Assembly: GCF_004684245.1 (NCBI RefSeq)
Contig: NZ_CP038452.1
Coordinates: 1,474,796 to 1,538,795, forward strand
Origin: Thermus caldilimi
GTDB taxonomy: Bacteria; Deinococcota; Deinococci; Deinococcales; Thermaceae
Length of the DNA stretch: 64,000 bases
Direction of reading: 5' to 3'
Below are positions 24,203 through 32,085 of this stretch, one piece after another. The translations under genes and the position numbers were made by a program. Within the stretch, counting starts at the first letter, position 1. Each line of letters begins with the position of its first letter. Under the pieces are notes generated by a model. The model made no database searches. It had not been told where the DNA came from and was given only the letters and a program-made list of their open reading frames with translations.

Positions 24203-24336
24203 CGGGGCGGGCTGAGTGGCCGTGGCCTATACTGGCCCTTGTGGTCGTCCCATAGACTGGCCCCATCCCCATAGGCGTTGTTGAGGTTGGCCCTTAGTGG
24301 TCGGGTGTAAGAGTGCCATAGGGGAGGCCCGCCCCG
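24203..24336 (+). ncRNA. bridge RNA of the IS110-type recombinase
   Basis: The closing stem is CGGGGCGGGC (24203-24212) with GCCCGCCCCG (24327-24336). Inside are two loops with a shared scaffold. Loop 1: guide GGCCTATACT (24224-24233), scaffold TGGCCCTTGTGGTCG (24233-24247), guide CCCATAG (24249-24255). Loop 2: guide TGTTGAGGT (24279-24287), scaffold TGGCCCTTAGTGGTCG (24288-24303), guide GTGTAAG (24305-24311). Loop 1 matches the host flanks on both sides of the prophage; loop 2 matches its two ends. Left guides equal the top strand, right guides its complement, as in IS110-group bridge RNAs. It lies just upstream of the recombinase, as in that group. Confidence 0.9.
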
Positions 24337-24394
24337 TATATGTATGCGCTTTTTCCTGCGAGGCCTTCCGCCGATAAGCCTGGTTTTATGCACG

Positions 24395-25315
24395 ATGAGC
24401 GCATTTGTAGGCGTTGACGTATCTGCAAGGTGGCTCGATGTTGCCCTTCCCTCTGGGGAAGTCCTCCGGGTTCGGAACCCGGAGGGCATCCCTTCCCTTC
24501 TCGAGGCCCTCCCTCCCGGTGCTTCCGTTGGCCTAGAGGCCACCAGTACGTACTACCGCCCTTTGGCCTACGCTCTCCATCGGGCGGGCTTCCGGGTCTA
24601 CGTCCTCAACCCTCAGGCAGTCAAAGCTTATGCCCGGTCCCTCTTGCGTAGGGCGAAGACCGATAAGGCGGATGCTAGGCTCATCGCTCGCTTTCTTGCT
24701 GAGCGGCATGTGGACTTGCCCCTTTACACCCCCTTGGAAGACTCGCTTGTCCTGCTTTCCCTTCTGGTTCGCTTTTCTGAGGCCCTAACTGCTGACCGGG
24801 TGGGTGCCCTTAACCGTCTTCATGCCTGGGAGTACGCTCTGCCCGGTGTTTCGGGCATCCTGGGATACGTTCCCCGTACCCTCCAGGGCCTCCGGGAGGA
24901 GGTCATGCGGAAGGCCCTTGAGGTTGCTGAGGCTGACCCTGTTGTGTCCCGTTGGCTTCACGCCCTAGCCACACTGCCCGGTGTCGGTGAGGTTCTCGCT
25001 TTGCGGATTATCGCCTATTCTGGTGATATGACCCGTTTTCCTTCGGCTCGGGCATATACGGCCTTTACAGGTCTGACCCCTAGGATTTACCAGTCTGGGG
25101 ACGCCCCCGAGAAGTCGGCTATCTCCAGGGTAGGCCCTTCCCGCCTCCGGTCTGCCTTCTACATGGCGGCCCTATCTGCATACCGCTTCGATGCTGAGCG
25201 TAGGGAGTGGGTGGATAGGATGGTAGGTAGAGGCAAACCGAAGAAAGTTGCCCTCACAGCCTTAGCGTCCCGTCTAGCACGGGCGGCGTGGGTTGTCTGC
25301 GTCAGGGGGGCTTGA
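24395..25315 (+). CDS. IS110-family DEDD recombinase (phage integrase)
   Basis: 306 residues from the ATG at 24395; an in-frame ATG at 24344 exists but adds an atypical N-terminus. The RuvC-like domain has D8 (F-V-G-V-D), E48 (G-L-E-A-T), D90 and D93 (K-T-D-K-A-D-A). The C-terminal Tnp domain has L-P-G-V-G near 194, the candidate catalytic Ser in Y-Q-S-G-D near 234, and I-S-R-V-G-P-S-R-L-R. In IS110 elements such enzymes use a bridge RNA. Here the enzyme and RNA sit at the right end of a filamentous phage and probably serve as its integrase. Confidence 0.9.
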   Translation: MSAFVGVDVSARWLDVALPSGEVLRVRNPEGIPSLLEALPPGASVGLEATSTYYRPLAYALHRAGFRVYVLNPQAVKAYARSLLRRAKTDKADARLIARFLAERHVDLPLYTPLEDSLVLLSLLVRFSEALTADRVGALNRLHAWEYALPGVSGILGYVPRTLQGLREEVMRKALEVAEADPVVSRWLHALATLPGVGEVLALRIIAYSGDMTRFPSARAYTAFTGLTPRIYQSGDAPEKSAISRVGPSRLRSAFYMAALSAYRFDAERREWVDRMVGRGKPKKVALTALASRLARAAWVVCVRGA

Positions 25316-25340
25316 CAAATCGCTGTTGAGGTCTATGGGC
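25312..25340 (+). promoter_or_regulatory. hybrid promoter at the right prophage junction
   Basis: TTGACA (25312-25317) lies within the phage end, overlapping the recombinase stop. With a 16-bp spacer it faces TATGGG across the junction, a weak -10, ahead of the EF-G-2-like gene. In the excised circle the same TTGACA would lie 17 bp before TACACG and the rep ATG. Confidence 0.4.
25324..25339 (+). other. attR: right phage/host junction
   Basis: Phage TGTTGAGGT, core CT (25333-25334), host ATGGG. TGTTGAGGT equals RNA guide 24279-24287. GTCTATGGG is the reverse complement of RNA 24249-24257. Confidence 0.85.
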
Positions 25341-25357
25341 ACCAAGAAGGAGGGAAG

Positions 25358-27358
25358 ATGATCCCAGGAACCTCTCCCATCCGAACCGTGGCCCTGGTGG
25401 GCCATGCGGGAAGCGGCAAAACCACCTTGACCGAGGCCCTACTTTTCCGAACCGGTGCCAAGGACCGGATGGGCCGGGTGGAGGAGGGCACCACCACCAC
25501 CGACTACACCCCCGAGGCCAAGCTCCACCGTACCACGGTGCGTACCGGGGTGGCCCCCCTGAAGTACAAGGACCACCGCATCTTCCTCCTGGACGCCCCC
25601 GGCTATGGGGACTTCGTGGGGGAGATCCGGGGGGCTTTGGAGGCCGCGGACGCCGCCTTGGTGGCGGTCTCCGCGGAAAACGGGGTGCAGGTGGGCACGG
25701 AAAGGGCCTGGACCGTGGCCGAGCGGCTTGCTCTCCCCCGCATGGTGGTGGTCACCAAGCTGGACAAAGGGGGGGACTACTACGCCCTTTTGGAGGACCT
25801 CCGCACCACCTTGGGCCACATCCTGCCCATCGACCTGCCCCTCTATGAGGGCGGGCGCTGGGTGGGGCTCATCGACGTCTTCCACGGGAAGGCCTACCGC
25901 TACCAAAACGGCGCCGAGGTGGAGGTGCCCGTGCCCGAAGAGGAGCGGGAACGGGCCGAGCGCTTCCGTCAGGAGGTCCTCGAGGCCATCGTGGAAACCG
26001 ACGAAGCCCTTCTGGAAAAGTACCTGGAGGGGGAAGAGGTAACCGGGGAGGCCCTGGAAAAAGCCTTCCACGAGGCGGTGCGCAAGGGCCTCCTCTACCC
26101 GGTGGCCCTGGCCTCGGGCACGGAGGACATCGGCGTCCTGCCCCTTCTGGACTTGATCCTAGAGGCCCTCCCTTCCCCGGAGGAACGCTTTGGGGAAGGC
26201 CCTGCCCTGGCCAAGGTCTTCAAGGTACAGGTGGACCCCTTCATGGGCCAGGTGGCCTACGTGCGCCTTTACCGGGGCAGGCTGAAGCCAGGGGATACCT
26301 TCCAGAGCGAAGGGGGCGCCATCCGTCTACCCCACCTCTACGTGCCCATGGGCAAGGACCTCCTGGAGGTGGAGGAGGCGGAGGCAGGGTATGTCCTGGG
26401 CCTGCCCAAGGCGGAAAACCTACACCGGGGCATGGTGCTCTGGCAGGGGGAACGGCCGGAAAGCGAGGCGGTCCCCTTCGCCCGCCTGCCCGAGCCCAAC
26501 GTGCCCGTGGCCATCCGGCCCAAGGGGCGCACGGACGAGGCCAAGCTGGGGGAGGCCCTGAGGAAGCTTCTGGAGGAGGACCCAAGCCTCAAGCTGGAAC
26601 GCCAGGAGGAGACGGGGGAGTTCTTGCTTTGGGGACACGGGGAGCTTCACCTCACCACCGCCAAGGAGCGCCTTTCCGACTACGGGGTGGAGGTGGAGTT
26701 CTTCGTGCCCAAGGTCCCCTACCGGGAAACCATCCGCAAGGTGGCCGAGGGGCAGGGCAAGTACAAGAAGCAGACCGGGGGGCACGGCCAGTACGGGGAT
26801 GTGTGGCTCCGCCTGGAGCCCGCCCCCGAGTACAGCTTTGAATGGCGCATCACCGGGGGGGTGATCCCCAGCAAGTACCAAGAGGCCATTGAGGAGGGGA
26901 TCCTCGAGGCGGCCAAGAAGGGGGTCCTGGCGGGCTACCCGGTGATGGGCTTCAAGGCCATCGTCTATAACGGCTCCTACCACGAGGTGGATTCCAGCGA
27001 CCTCGCCTTCCAGATCGCCGCCAGCATGGCCTTCAAGAAGGTGATGGAGCTGGCAAGCCCGGTTCTTCTGGAACCCATCTACCAGATTAAGGTAATCGCC
27101 CCCCAGGAGCGGGTGGGGGATATCCTCTCTGACCTCCAGGCCCGGCGGGGGCGGATCCTGGGCATGGAGCAGGAGGGGGCCTTGGCGGCGGTGCGGGCCG
27201 AGGTGCCCTTGGCGGAGGTCTTAGAGTACTACAAGGCCCTCCCCAGCCTCACCGGGGGCGCCGGGGCCTACACCCTGGAGTTCAGCCACTACGCGGAGGT
27301 GCCCCCCCACCTGGCGCAGCGGATCGTGCAGGAGCGGAGGGCGGCCGAGGGGCAATAG
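25358..27358 (+). CDS. EF-G-like translation GTPase (EF-G-2 type)
   Basis: 666 residues with AAGGAGG 5 nt before ATG. Domain order as EF-G: GTPase domain with G1 G-H-A-G-S-G-K-T near residue 14, G2 T-T-T-T, G3 D-A-P-G-Y-G-D near 80 and G4 T-K-L-D near 133 (Thr instead of the usual Asn), then domain II, and domains III-V with G-G-H-G-Q-Y-G-D-V near 478. Shorter than canonical EF-G. Thermus has a second EF-G of this type whose role is uncertain. The prophage sits in its upstream region. Confidence 0.88.
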   Translation: MIPGTSPIRTVALVGHAGSGKTTLTEALLFRTGAKDRMGRVEEGTTTTDYTPEAKLHRTTVRTGVAPLKYKDHRIFLLDAPGYGDFVGEIRGALEAADAALVAVSAENGVQVGTERAWTVAERLALPRMVVVTKLDKGGDYYALLEDLRTTLGHILPIDLPLYEGGRWVGLIDVFHGKAYRYQNGAEVEVPVPEEERERAERFRQEVLEAIVETDEALLEKYLEGEEVTGEALEKAFHEAVRKGLLYPVALASGTEDIGVLPLLDLILEALPSPEERFGEGPALAKVFKVQVDPFMGQVAYVRLYRGRLKPGDTFQSEGGAIRLPHLYVPMGKDLLEVEEAEAGYVLGLPKAENLHRGMVLWQGERPESEAVPFARLPEPNVPVAIRPKGRTDEAKLGEALRKLLEEDPSLKLERQEETGEFLLWGHGELHLTTAKERLSDYGVEVEFFVPKVPYRETIRKVAEGQGKYKKQTGGHGQYGDVWLRLEPAPEYSFEWRITGGVIPSKYQEAIEEGILEAAKKGVLAGYPVMGFKAIVYNGSYHEVDSSDLAFQIAASMAFKKVMELASPVLLEPIYQIKVIAPQERVGDILSDLQARRGRILGMEQEGALAAVRAEVPLAEVLEYYKALPSLTGGAGAYTLEFSHYAEVPPHLAQRIVQERRAAEGQ

Positions 27359-27409
27359 GCCCTGGCGCCGTCCCCCAAAAACCTCTAACCTGGGGAGAGG
27401 AGGCCTAGC

Positions 27410-28315
27410 GTGGCGGAGGCTCCCCAGGCGTTTTCCTCCCTTCGGGAAGCCCTAAACCGGGTTCTCTTCGGCCAGGAAGAGGCCATAGAGGCCCTTCTGG
27501 CCACCCTGCTGGCTCGGGGTCACGCTCTTTTGGAAGGCGTTCCGGGCTTGGGAAAGACCCTCCTGGCGGAAAGCTTCGCCCAGGGAAGCGGCCTGAGCTA
27601 CAAGCGCATCCAGTTCACCCCCGACCTCCTGCCCCAGGACCTTACGGGAAGCGAGGTGTTTCGGGAGGGGCGGTTTGAGTTCGTGAAAGGCCCCCTCTTC
27701 GCCCAGGTGGTCCTGGCGGACGAGATCAACCGGGCCCCGCCCAAGGTGCAGTCGGCCCTCCTCGAGGCCATGCAGGAACGGGCGGTGACTGCAGGAGGGG
27801 TGCGCTACCCCCTGCCCGAGCCCTTCTTCGTGGTAGCCACGCAAAACCCTTTAGAGCTGGAGGGCACCTACCCTCTCCCAGAGGCCCAGCTGGACCGCTT
27901 CACCGCCAAGATCCCCTTCCGCCCCCCCAGGCGGGAGGTGTGGCTAAGGATCCTCACGGAAGAGCCCGAGGTGCCCGAACCCCAAGGGGTGGACTTCCTC
28001 CGGGCCCAAGCCGAGGCGCGGGAGGTGCGGGTGGCCAGGGAAGCTTTGGAGGCCATCACCCACGTGGCCTTTCTCACCCAGGAGGACCGGCGCCTGCGCA
28101 TGGGCCTATCCCCCCGGGGGGCCAAGGCCTGGCTGGCCCTGGCCAAGGCCCTCGCCTACCTGCGGGGCAAGCCCCTGGTGGACTGGAAGGAGCTCAGGGA
28201 CGCCGCCTTTCTGGCCCTCCCCCACCGGCTTTTCCTCACGGAGGAGGCCCTTTACGAGGGGGAGAGCGCCGAAGGAATCCTGAAGGGGCTCCTCAAGAAG
28301 GGGGGCATCCCTTAG
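27410..28315 (+). CDS. MoxR-family AAA+ ATPase
   Basis: 301 residues from a GTG preceded by GAGAGGAGG. Walker A G-V-P-G-L-G-K-T near residue 45, Walker B V-L-A-D-E-I-N-R-A-P-P-K near 104, sensor 1 V-A-T-Q-N-P near 143, E-A-Q-L-D-R-F arginine-finger region, and a C-terminal lid domain. MoxR proteins act as chaperones for assembly of other complexes, usually with a vWA-domain partner. No such partner is adjacent here. It starts 51 nt after the EF-G-2-like gene and is followed by ppsA. Confidence 0.9.
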   Translation: MAEAPQAFSSLREALNRVLFGQEEAIEALLATLLARGHALLEGVPGLGKTLLAESFAQGSGLSYKRIQFTPDLLPQDLTGSEVFREGRFEFVKGPLFAQVVLADEINRAPPKVQSALLEAMQERAVTAGGVRYPLPEPFFVVATQNPLELEGTYPLPEAQLDRFTAKIPFRPPRREVWLRILTEEPEVPEPQGVDFLRAQAEAREVRVAREALEAITHVAFLTQEDRRLRMGLSPRGAKAWLALAKALAYLRGKPLVDWKELRDAAFLALPHRLFLTEEALYEGESAEGILKGLLKKGGIP

Positions 28316-28329
28316 GAAGGAGGCAGGGT

Positions 28330-30726
28330 ATGCGCTGGGTTCGGTTTTTTCACGAGGTGGGCCTGAAGGATGTGCCTTTGGTGGGGGGTAAGAACGCCTC
28401 TCTCGGGGAGATGATCCGGGAACTAGGCCCCTTGGGGGTGAAGGTGCCCGGGGGATTTGCCACCACCAGCGAGGCCTACTGGCATTTCCTCACGGCCAAC
28501 GGGCTCAAGGAGGCCATCGCCCAGGAGCTCAAGGACCTGGATCCCGATGACCCCATCCTCCTGGCACGGGCAAGCCGCCGCCTGAGAAACCTGATCCTGA
28601 AGGGGGGATATCCCGAGGACCTCGAGGAGGAGATCCGCCAAGCCTACCGAAGGCTTTCCCAGGAAGCCAAGGAGGAAGCCCTTCCCGTGGCCGTGCGCAG
28701 TAGCGCCACCGCCGAGGACCTCCCCACCGCCAGCTTCGCCGGGCAACAGGAAAGCTACCTCTATGTGCAAGGGGAGGAGGAACTCCTCCTTCATGTGAAG
28801 CGGGCCATGGCCAGCCTCTTCACCGCCCGGGCCATCAGCTACCGGGCCCACATGGGGTTTGACCACCTCAAGGTGGCCCTCTCCGTGGGGGTGCAGCGCA
28901 TGGTGCGGGCGGACACCGCCACAAGCGGGGTAATCTTCACCCTGGACCCCGACACCGGCCACCGGGGCTTTGTCTACATCACCGCCATCTGGGGCCTGGG
29001 GGAGAACATCGTCCAGGGGCGGGTGGGACCCGACGCCTACTACGTGCACAAGGAAACCCTTAAAGCCGGCTACCGGGCCCTGGTCCACAAGAAGCTCGGC
29101 CCTAAGGAGCTTACCCTGGCCTTTGACCCCAGGGAGGGCCGGCTGAGAAACCGCCCCACCCCTCCTTATCTCCGGAACCAGTTCGCCCTTTCCGAGGATG
29201 AAGCCCTCCTCCTGGCCGACTGGTCCATCCGGATTGAAGAGCATTACAGCCGGAAGCGGGGGGCTCCCACCCCCATGGACATCGAGTGGGCCAAGGACGG
29301 GCCCACGGGGGAGCTTTTCATCCTGCAGGCCCGGCCCGAAACCGTGCACTCCCAGAAGGCCCTGGTGCTTCGCATCTACCGCCTTTTGGAAAGGGGCGAG
29401 GTCCTGGCCGAGGGCCTGGCGGTGGGGGAAGCCGTGGCCACGGGAAGGGCCCGGGTGCTTAAGGACCCCAAGGAGATGGATCGCTTCCAGGAGGGTGAGG
29501 TCCTGGTCACGGAAACCACCAACCCCGACTGGGAACCCATCATGAAGCAGGCGGCGGCCATCGTCACCGAGCGGGGTGGGCGCACCTCCCACGCCGCCAT
29601 CGTGGCCCGGGAGCTGGGGGTACCGGCGGTGGTGGGAGCGGCGGGGGCCACCCGGCTCATCCCCGAGGGGGAAGGGGTCACGGTCTCCTGCGCCGAGGGG
29701 GAGGTGGGGCGCGTCTACCGCGGGGCCCTGGCCTTTGAGGTGGAGGAGGCGCGCCCGGAAACCCTCCCCAGGACCCGCACCCGGATCCTGGTCAACGTGG
29801 GTACCCCGGAGGAGGCCCTAAGGGTAAGCCTCCTGCCCACGGACGGGGTGGGGCTATTGCGCATGGAGTTCGTCTTCGCCAGCCACGTGCGCGTCCACCC
29901 CCTGGCCCTCACCCGCTTCGAAACCCTGCCCGAGAAGGTACGGCGCCAGGTGGAGGAGCTCACCGAGGCTTACCCCGACCAACGGGCCTACTTCGTGGAT
30001 ACCCTGGCTCAGGGGATTGGCCTCATCGCCGCGGCCTTTTACCCCAGGCCCGTTCTCCTCCGCTTCTCCGATTTCAAGACCAACGAGTACGCCCGCCTCG
30101 TCGGGGGGCACCTCTTTGAGCCCAAGGAGGAAAACCCCATGTTGGGCTGGCGGGGGGCGAGCCGCTACTACCACCCGGACTACAAGGAGGGCTTCCTCCT
30201 GGAGGTGGCGGCGGTCAAGAAGGTGCGGGAGGAGATGGGCCTCAAGAACCTCATGGTGATGGTGCCCTTCTGCCGCACCCCGGAGGAGGGGCAAAGGGTT
30301 CTGGAGGTGATGGCGGAGGGGGGCTTGATACGGGGAGAAGACGGCCTCGAGGTCTATGTGATGGCGGAGATCCCCTCCAATGTCCTCGAGGCTGAGGTCT
30401 TCGCCGAGCTCTTTGACGGGTTTTCCATCGGCTCCAACGACCTTACCCAGCTCGCCCTCGGCCTGGACCGGGATTCGGAACGGGTGGCCTGGCTCTTCGA
30501 CGAAAGGCGGGAAACCGTCAAGGCCCTTTGCGCCATGCTCATCGAGAAGGCCCACGCCAAGGGGAAAAAGGTGGGCATCTGCGGCCAGGCCCCTTCCGAC
30601 TACCCCGAGTTCGCCGCCTTCTTGGTAGAGAGGGGCATCGACTCCCTAAGCCTCAACCCCGACGCCCTCCTGCGCACGGTGAAGAAGGTGGCGGAGATCG
30701 AAGCCGCCCTGGGCCCTGGCGCTTGA
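28330..30726 (+). CDS. ppsA: phosphoenolpyruvate synthase
   Basis: 798 residues, start ATG with GGAAGGAGG upstream. It makes PEP from pyruvate and ATP (AMP and phosphate released), allowing gluconeogenesis. N-terminal ATP-grasp-like domain begins V-G-G-K-N-A-S-L-G-E-M and contains S-S-A-T-A-E-D-L-P. Swivelling domain has the phospho-His in G-G-R-T-S-H-A-A-I (H421). C-terminal PEP-binding barrel has G-S-N-D-L-T-Q and the catalytic G-I-C-G-Q-A. Length is normal for the family. The gene follows moxR by 14 nt. Confidence 0.95.
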   Translation: MRWVRFFHEVGLKDVPLVGGKNASLGEMIRELGPLGVKVPGGFATTSEAYWHFLTANGLKEAIAQELKDLDPDDPILLARASRRLRNLILKGGYPEDLEEEIRQAYRRLSQEAKEEALPVAVRSSATAEDLPTASFAGQQESYLYVQGEEELLLHVKRAMASLFTARAISYRAHMGFDHLKVALSVGVQRMVRADTATSGVIFTLDPDTGHRGFVYITAIWGLGENIVQGRVGPDAYYVHKETLKAGYRALVHKKLGPKELTLAFDPREGRLRNRPTPPYLRNQFALSEDEALLLADWSIRIEEHYSRKRGAPTPMDIEWAKDGPTGELFILQARPETVHSQKALVLRIYRLLERGEVLAEGLAVGEAVATGRARVLKDPKEMDRFQEGEVLVTETTNPDWEPIMKQAAAIVTERGGRTSHAAIVARELGVPAVVGAAGATRLIPEGEGVTVSCAEGEVGRVYRGALAFEVEEARPETLPRTRTRILVNVGTPEEALRVSLLPTDGVGLLRMEFVFASHVRVHPLALTRFETLPEKVRRQVEELTEAYPDQRAYFVDTLAQGIGLIAAAFYPRPVLLRFSDFKTNEYARLVGGHLFEPKEENPMLGWRGASRYYHPDYKEGFLLEVAAVKKVREEMGLKNLMVMVPFCRTPEEGQRVLEVMAEGGLIRGEDGLEVYVMAEIPSNVLEAEVFAELFDGFSIGSNDLTQLALGLDRDSERVAWLFDERRETVKALCAMLIEKAHAKGKKVGICGQAPSDYPEFAAFLVERGIDSLSLNPDALLRTVKKVAEIEAALGPGA

Positions 30727-30740
30727 AGCCCAAGCCAGGG

Positions 30741-30746
30741 TACGCT
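30741..30746 (+). promoter_or_regulatory. -10 box of a leaderless promoter
   Basis: TACGCT lies 5 nt before the ATG at 30752, just after the ppsA stop. It fits the TANNNT pattern, with one base less than usual spacing. Confidence 0.35.
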
Positions 30747-30751
30747 AGGGC

Positions 30752-31369
30752 ATGGTCCGTGAACCCTTTAACGCCCTAAGCCATGCCCTGGGGGTGCCCC
30801 TAGCCCTTTTGGGAAGCGCCTTCCTCCTTCTCTTCGCCCCCAGGGAGGTCTGGCCCGCTCTCCTCCTCTTCGGGCTCACCATGGCCCTCATGTTCGGGGC
30901 CAGCACCCTTTACCACGCCCTGCGGGTGGGGGATCGGGCCCTGGCTTGGCTCAGGCGGCTGGACCATGCGGCCATCTTCCTCTTCATCGCCGGAAGCTAC
31001 ACCCCCTTTCTGGCGGAGGGTCTTCAGGAAAACCGGAAACCCTTCGCCCTGGGCCTGGTGTGGAGCCTGGCCCTCCTGGGGGTGGGCTTCCGCCTCTTCT
31101 TCCTCAAGGCACCCCGGTGGCTTTACACCCTGTCCTACCTGGCCCTAGGTTGGCTTTCCGTCCTCTTCCTGCTCAAGCTCCACCTACCCCTTTCCACCTT
31201 CGCCCTTATGGCCGCCTCGGGGATCTTCTACACCCTGGGGGCCCTGGTGTACGCACGTAAAAAACCCGACCCTTGGCCAGAAATCGTGGGTTTCCACGGA
31301 CTTTGGCACCTCTTGGTACTCCTCGGAAGCCTATTCATGTATCTGGCGATCCTCAACCTCTACACCTAG
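30752..31369 (+). CDS. hemolysin III family membrane protein (PAQR-like)
   Basis: 205 residues with seven predicted membrane spans. Signature residues: N-A-L-S-H-A-L-G near the start, S-T-L-Y-H-A in span 2-3, L-D-H-A-A-I-F-L-F-I-A-G-S-Y-T-P near 70, and F-H-G-L-W-H near the C-terminus. The Ser and His residues form the predicted metal site. The family (TrhA/YqfA) belongs to the PAQR clan. True hemolytic activity is doubtful; lipid or membrane homeostasis has been proposed. Confidence 0.9.
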   Translation: MVREPFNALSHALGVPLALLGSAFLLLFAPREVWPALLLFGLTMALMFGASTLYHALRVGDRALAWLRRLDHAAIFLFIAGSYTPFLAEGLQENRKPFALGLVWSLALLGVGFRLFFLKAPRWLYTLSYLALGWLSVLFLLKLHLPLSTFALMAASGIFYTLGALVYARKKPDPWPEIVGFHGLWHLLVLLGSLFMYLAILNLYT

Positions 31370-31395
31370 CTTTCTCATGAGAAAGTGAGTATCCT
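31370..31395 (+). promoter_or_regulatory. palindromic operator and -10 of the two-component operon
   Basis: CTTTCTCATGAGAAAG (31370-31385) is a perfect 16-bp palindrome starting immediately after the previous stop. TATCCT (31390-31395) follows 4 nt later and lies 6 nt before the ATG at 31402. The palindrome occupies the -35 region, where an autoregulatory response regulator could bind. Confidence 0.5.
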
Positions 31396-31401
31396 GGGGG
31401 T

Positions 31402-32076
31402 ATGGAATCGCCCCTGATCCTGATCGTGGAGGACGAAAAGGACATCGCCCGCTTCATCGAGCTGGAGCTGCAAGCTGAGGGCTACCGCACCGAGGTGGCC
31501 CACGACGGCATCACCGGCCTTTCCCGCTTCCGGGAGGTGAACCCCAACCTGGTCATCCTGGACCTGATGCTCCCCGTCATGGACGGGATCGAGGTGGCCA
31601 AGCGCATCCGCAAGACCTCCAACGTCCCCATCCTCATCCTCACCGCCAAGGACCGGGTGGAGGACAAGGTGGAGGGCCTGGACGCCGGGGCCGATGACTA
31701 CCTGGTGAAGCCCTTTTCCATAGAGGAACTCCTGGCCCGGGTGCGGGCCCACCTGCGCCGGGTGAGCCCGGCCATCACCGGGGAGATCCGGGTGGCGGAC
31801 CTCATCATCAACCTCGAGGGCCGCGAGGTTTTCCGAAGCGGGCGGCGCATCGAGCTTTCCAACAAGGAGTTCGAGCTCCTGGAACTTCTGGCCAAGAACC
31901 CCGGGAAGGTCTTCAGCCGCTACGAGATCGAGGAAAAGGTCTGGCCCGGCTACCAGGGGGGAAGCAACGTGGTGGACGTCTATATCGGCTACCTGCGCAA
32001 GAAGCTGGAGGCCGGGGGGGAAAGGCGCCTGATCCACACCGTGCGGGGGGTGGGGTACGTGCTCCGGGAGGACTAA
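31402..32076 (+). CDS. OmpR-family response regulator
   Basis: 224 residues. Receiver domain with E-D-E near residues 10-12, phospho-acceptor D54 in V-I-L-D-L-M-L-P, and Lys in L-V-K-P-F-S near 104. C-terminal winged helix with [12 protein letters not shown] near 152 and G-V-G-Y-V-L-R at the end. A DNA-binding regulator phosphorylated by the kinase encoded 9 nt downstream. The stimulus is unknown. Confidence 0.93.
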   Translation: MESPLILIVEDEKDIARFIELELQAEGYRTEVAHDGITGLSRFREVNPNLVILDLMLPVMDGIEVAKRIRKTSNVPILILTAKDRVEDKVEGLDAGADDYLVKPFSIEELLARVRAHLRRVSPAITGEIRVADLIINLEGREVFRSGRRIELSNKEFELLELLAKNPGKVFSRYEIEEKVWPGYQGGSNVVDVYIGYLRKKLEAGGERRLIHTVRGVGYVLRED

Positions 32077-32085
32077 GCCCCCCAC

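Larger units (their letters stand above)
15565..25334 (+). mobile_element. integrated filamentous phage (inovirus) with IS110-type recombinase
   Basis: Bounded by CT dinucleotides at 15565-15566 and 25333-25334 that coincide with guide matches of the internal bridge-like RNA. About 9.77 kb, or about 6.1 kb after subtracting three IS copies and their duplications, the size of a filamentous phage. Gene order (rep, ssDNA-binding-like, small membrane proteins, coat, pIII-like, pVI-like, pI) is that of Inoviridae. rep, the pIII-like gene and pI are each split by an IS, so the copy is predicted to be defective. Removing the element leaves a continuous JAMM/EF-G-2 intergenic region. Confidence 0.9.

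Noticed and set aside
15540-25323. Near-match GACAATCGC (15538-15546) and GACAAATCGC (25314-25323) as attachment direct repeats
   Set aside because: They differ by one inserted base and do not coincide with the guide matches. The CT core explains the junctions better.
24195-25334. The IS110-type gene as an ordinary insertion sequence that landed beside the prophage
   Set aside because: The donor guides match the far left end of the prophage (15565-15571) as well as the right end, which a stand-alone IS would not do.
28330-30726. A much longer start for PEP synthase (frame open from 27940)
   Set aside because: The upstream part lies in another frame of the MoxR gene. The ATG at 28330 has a good ribosome site and the family N-terminus.
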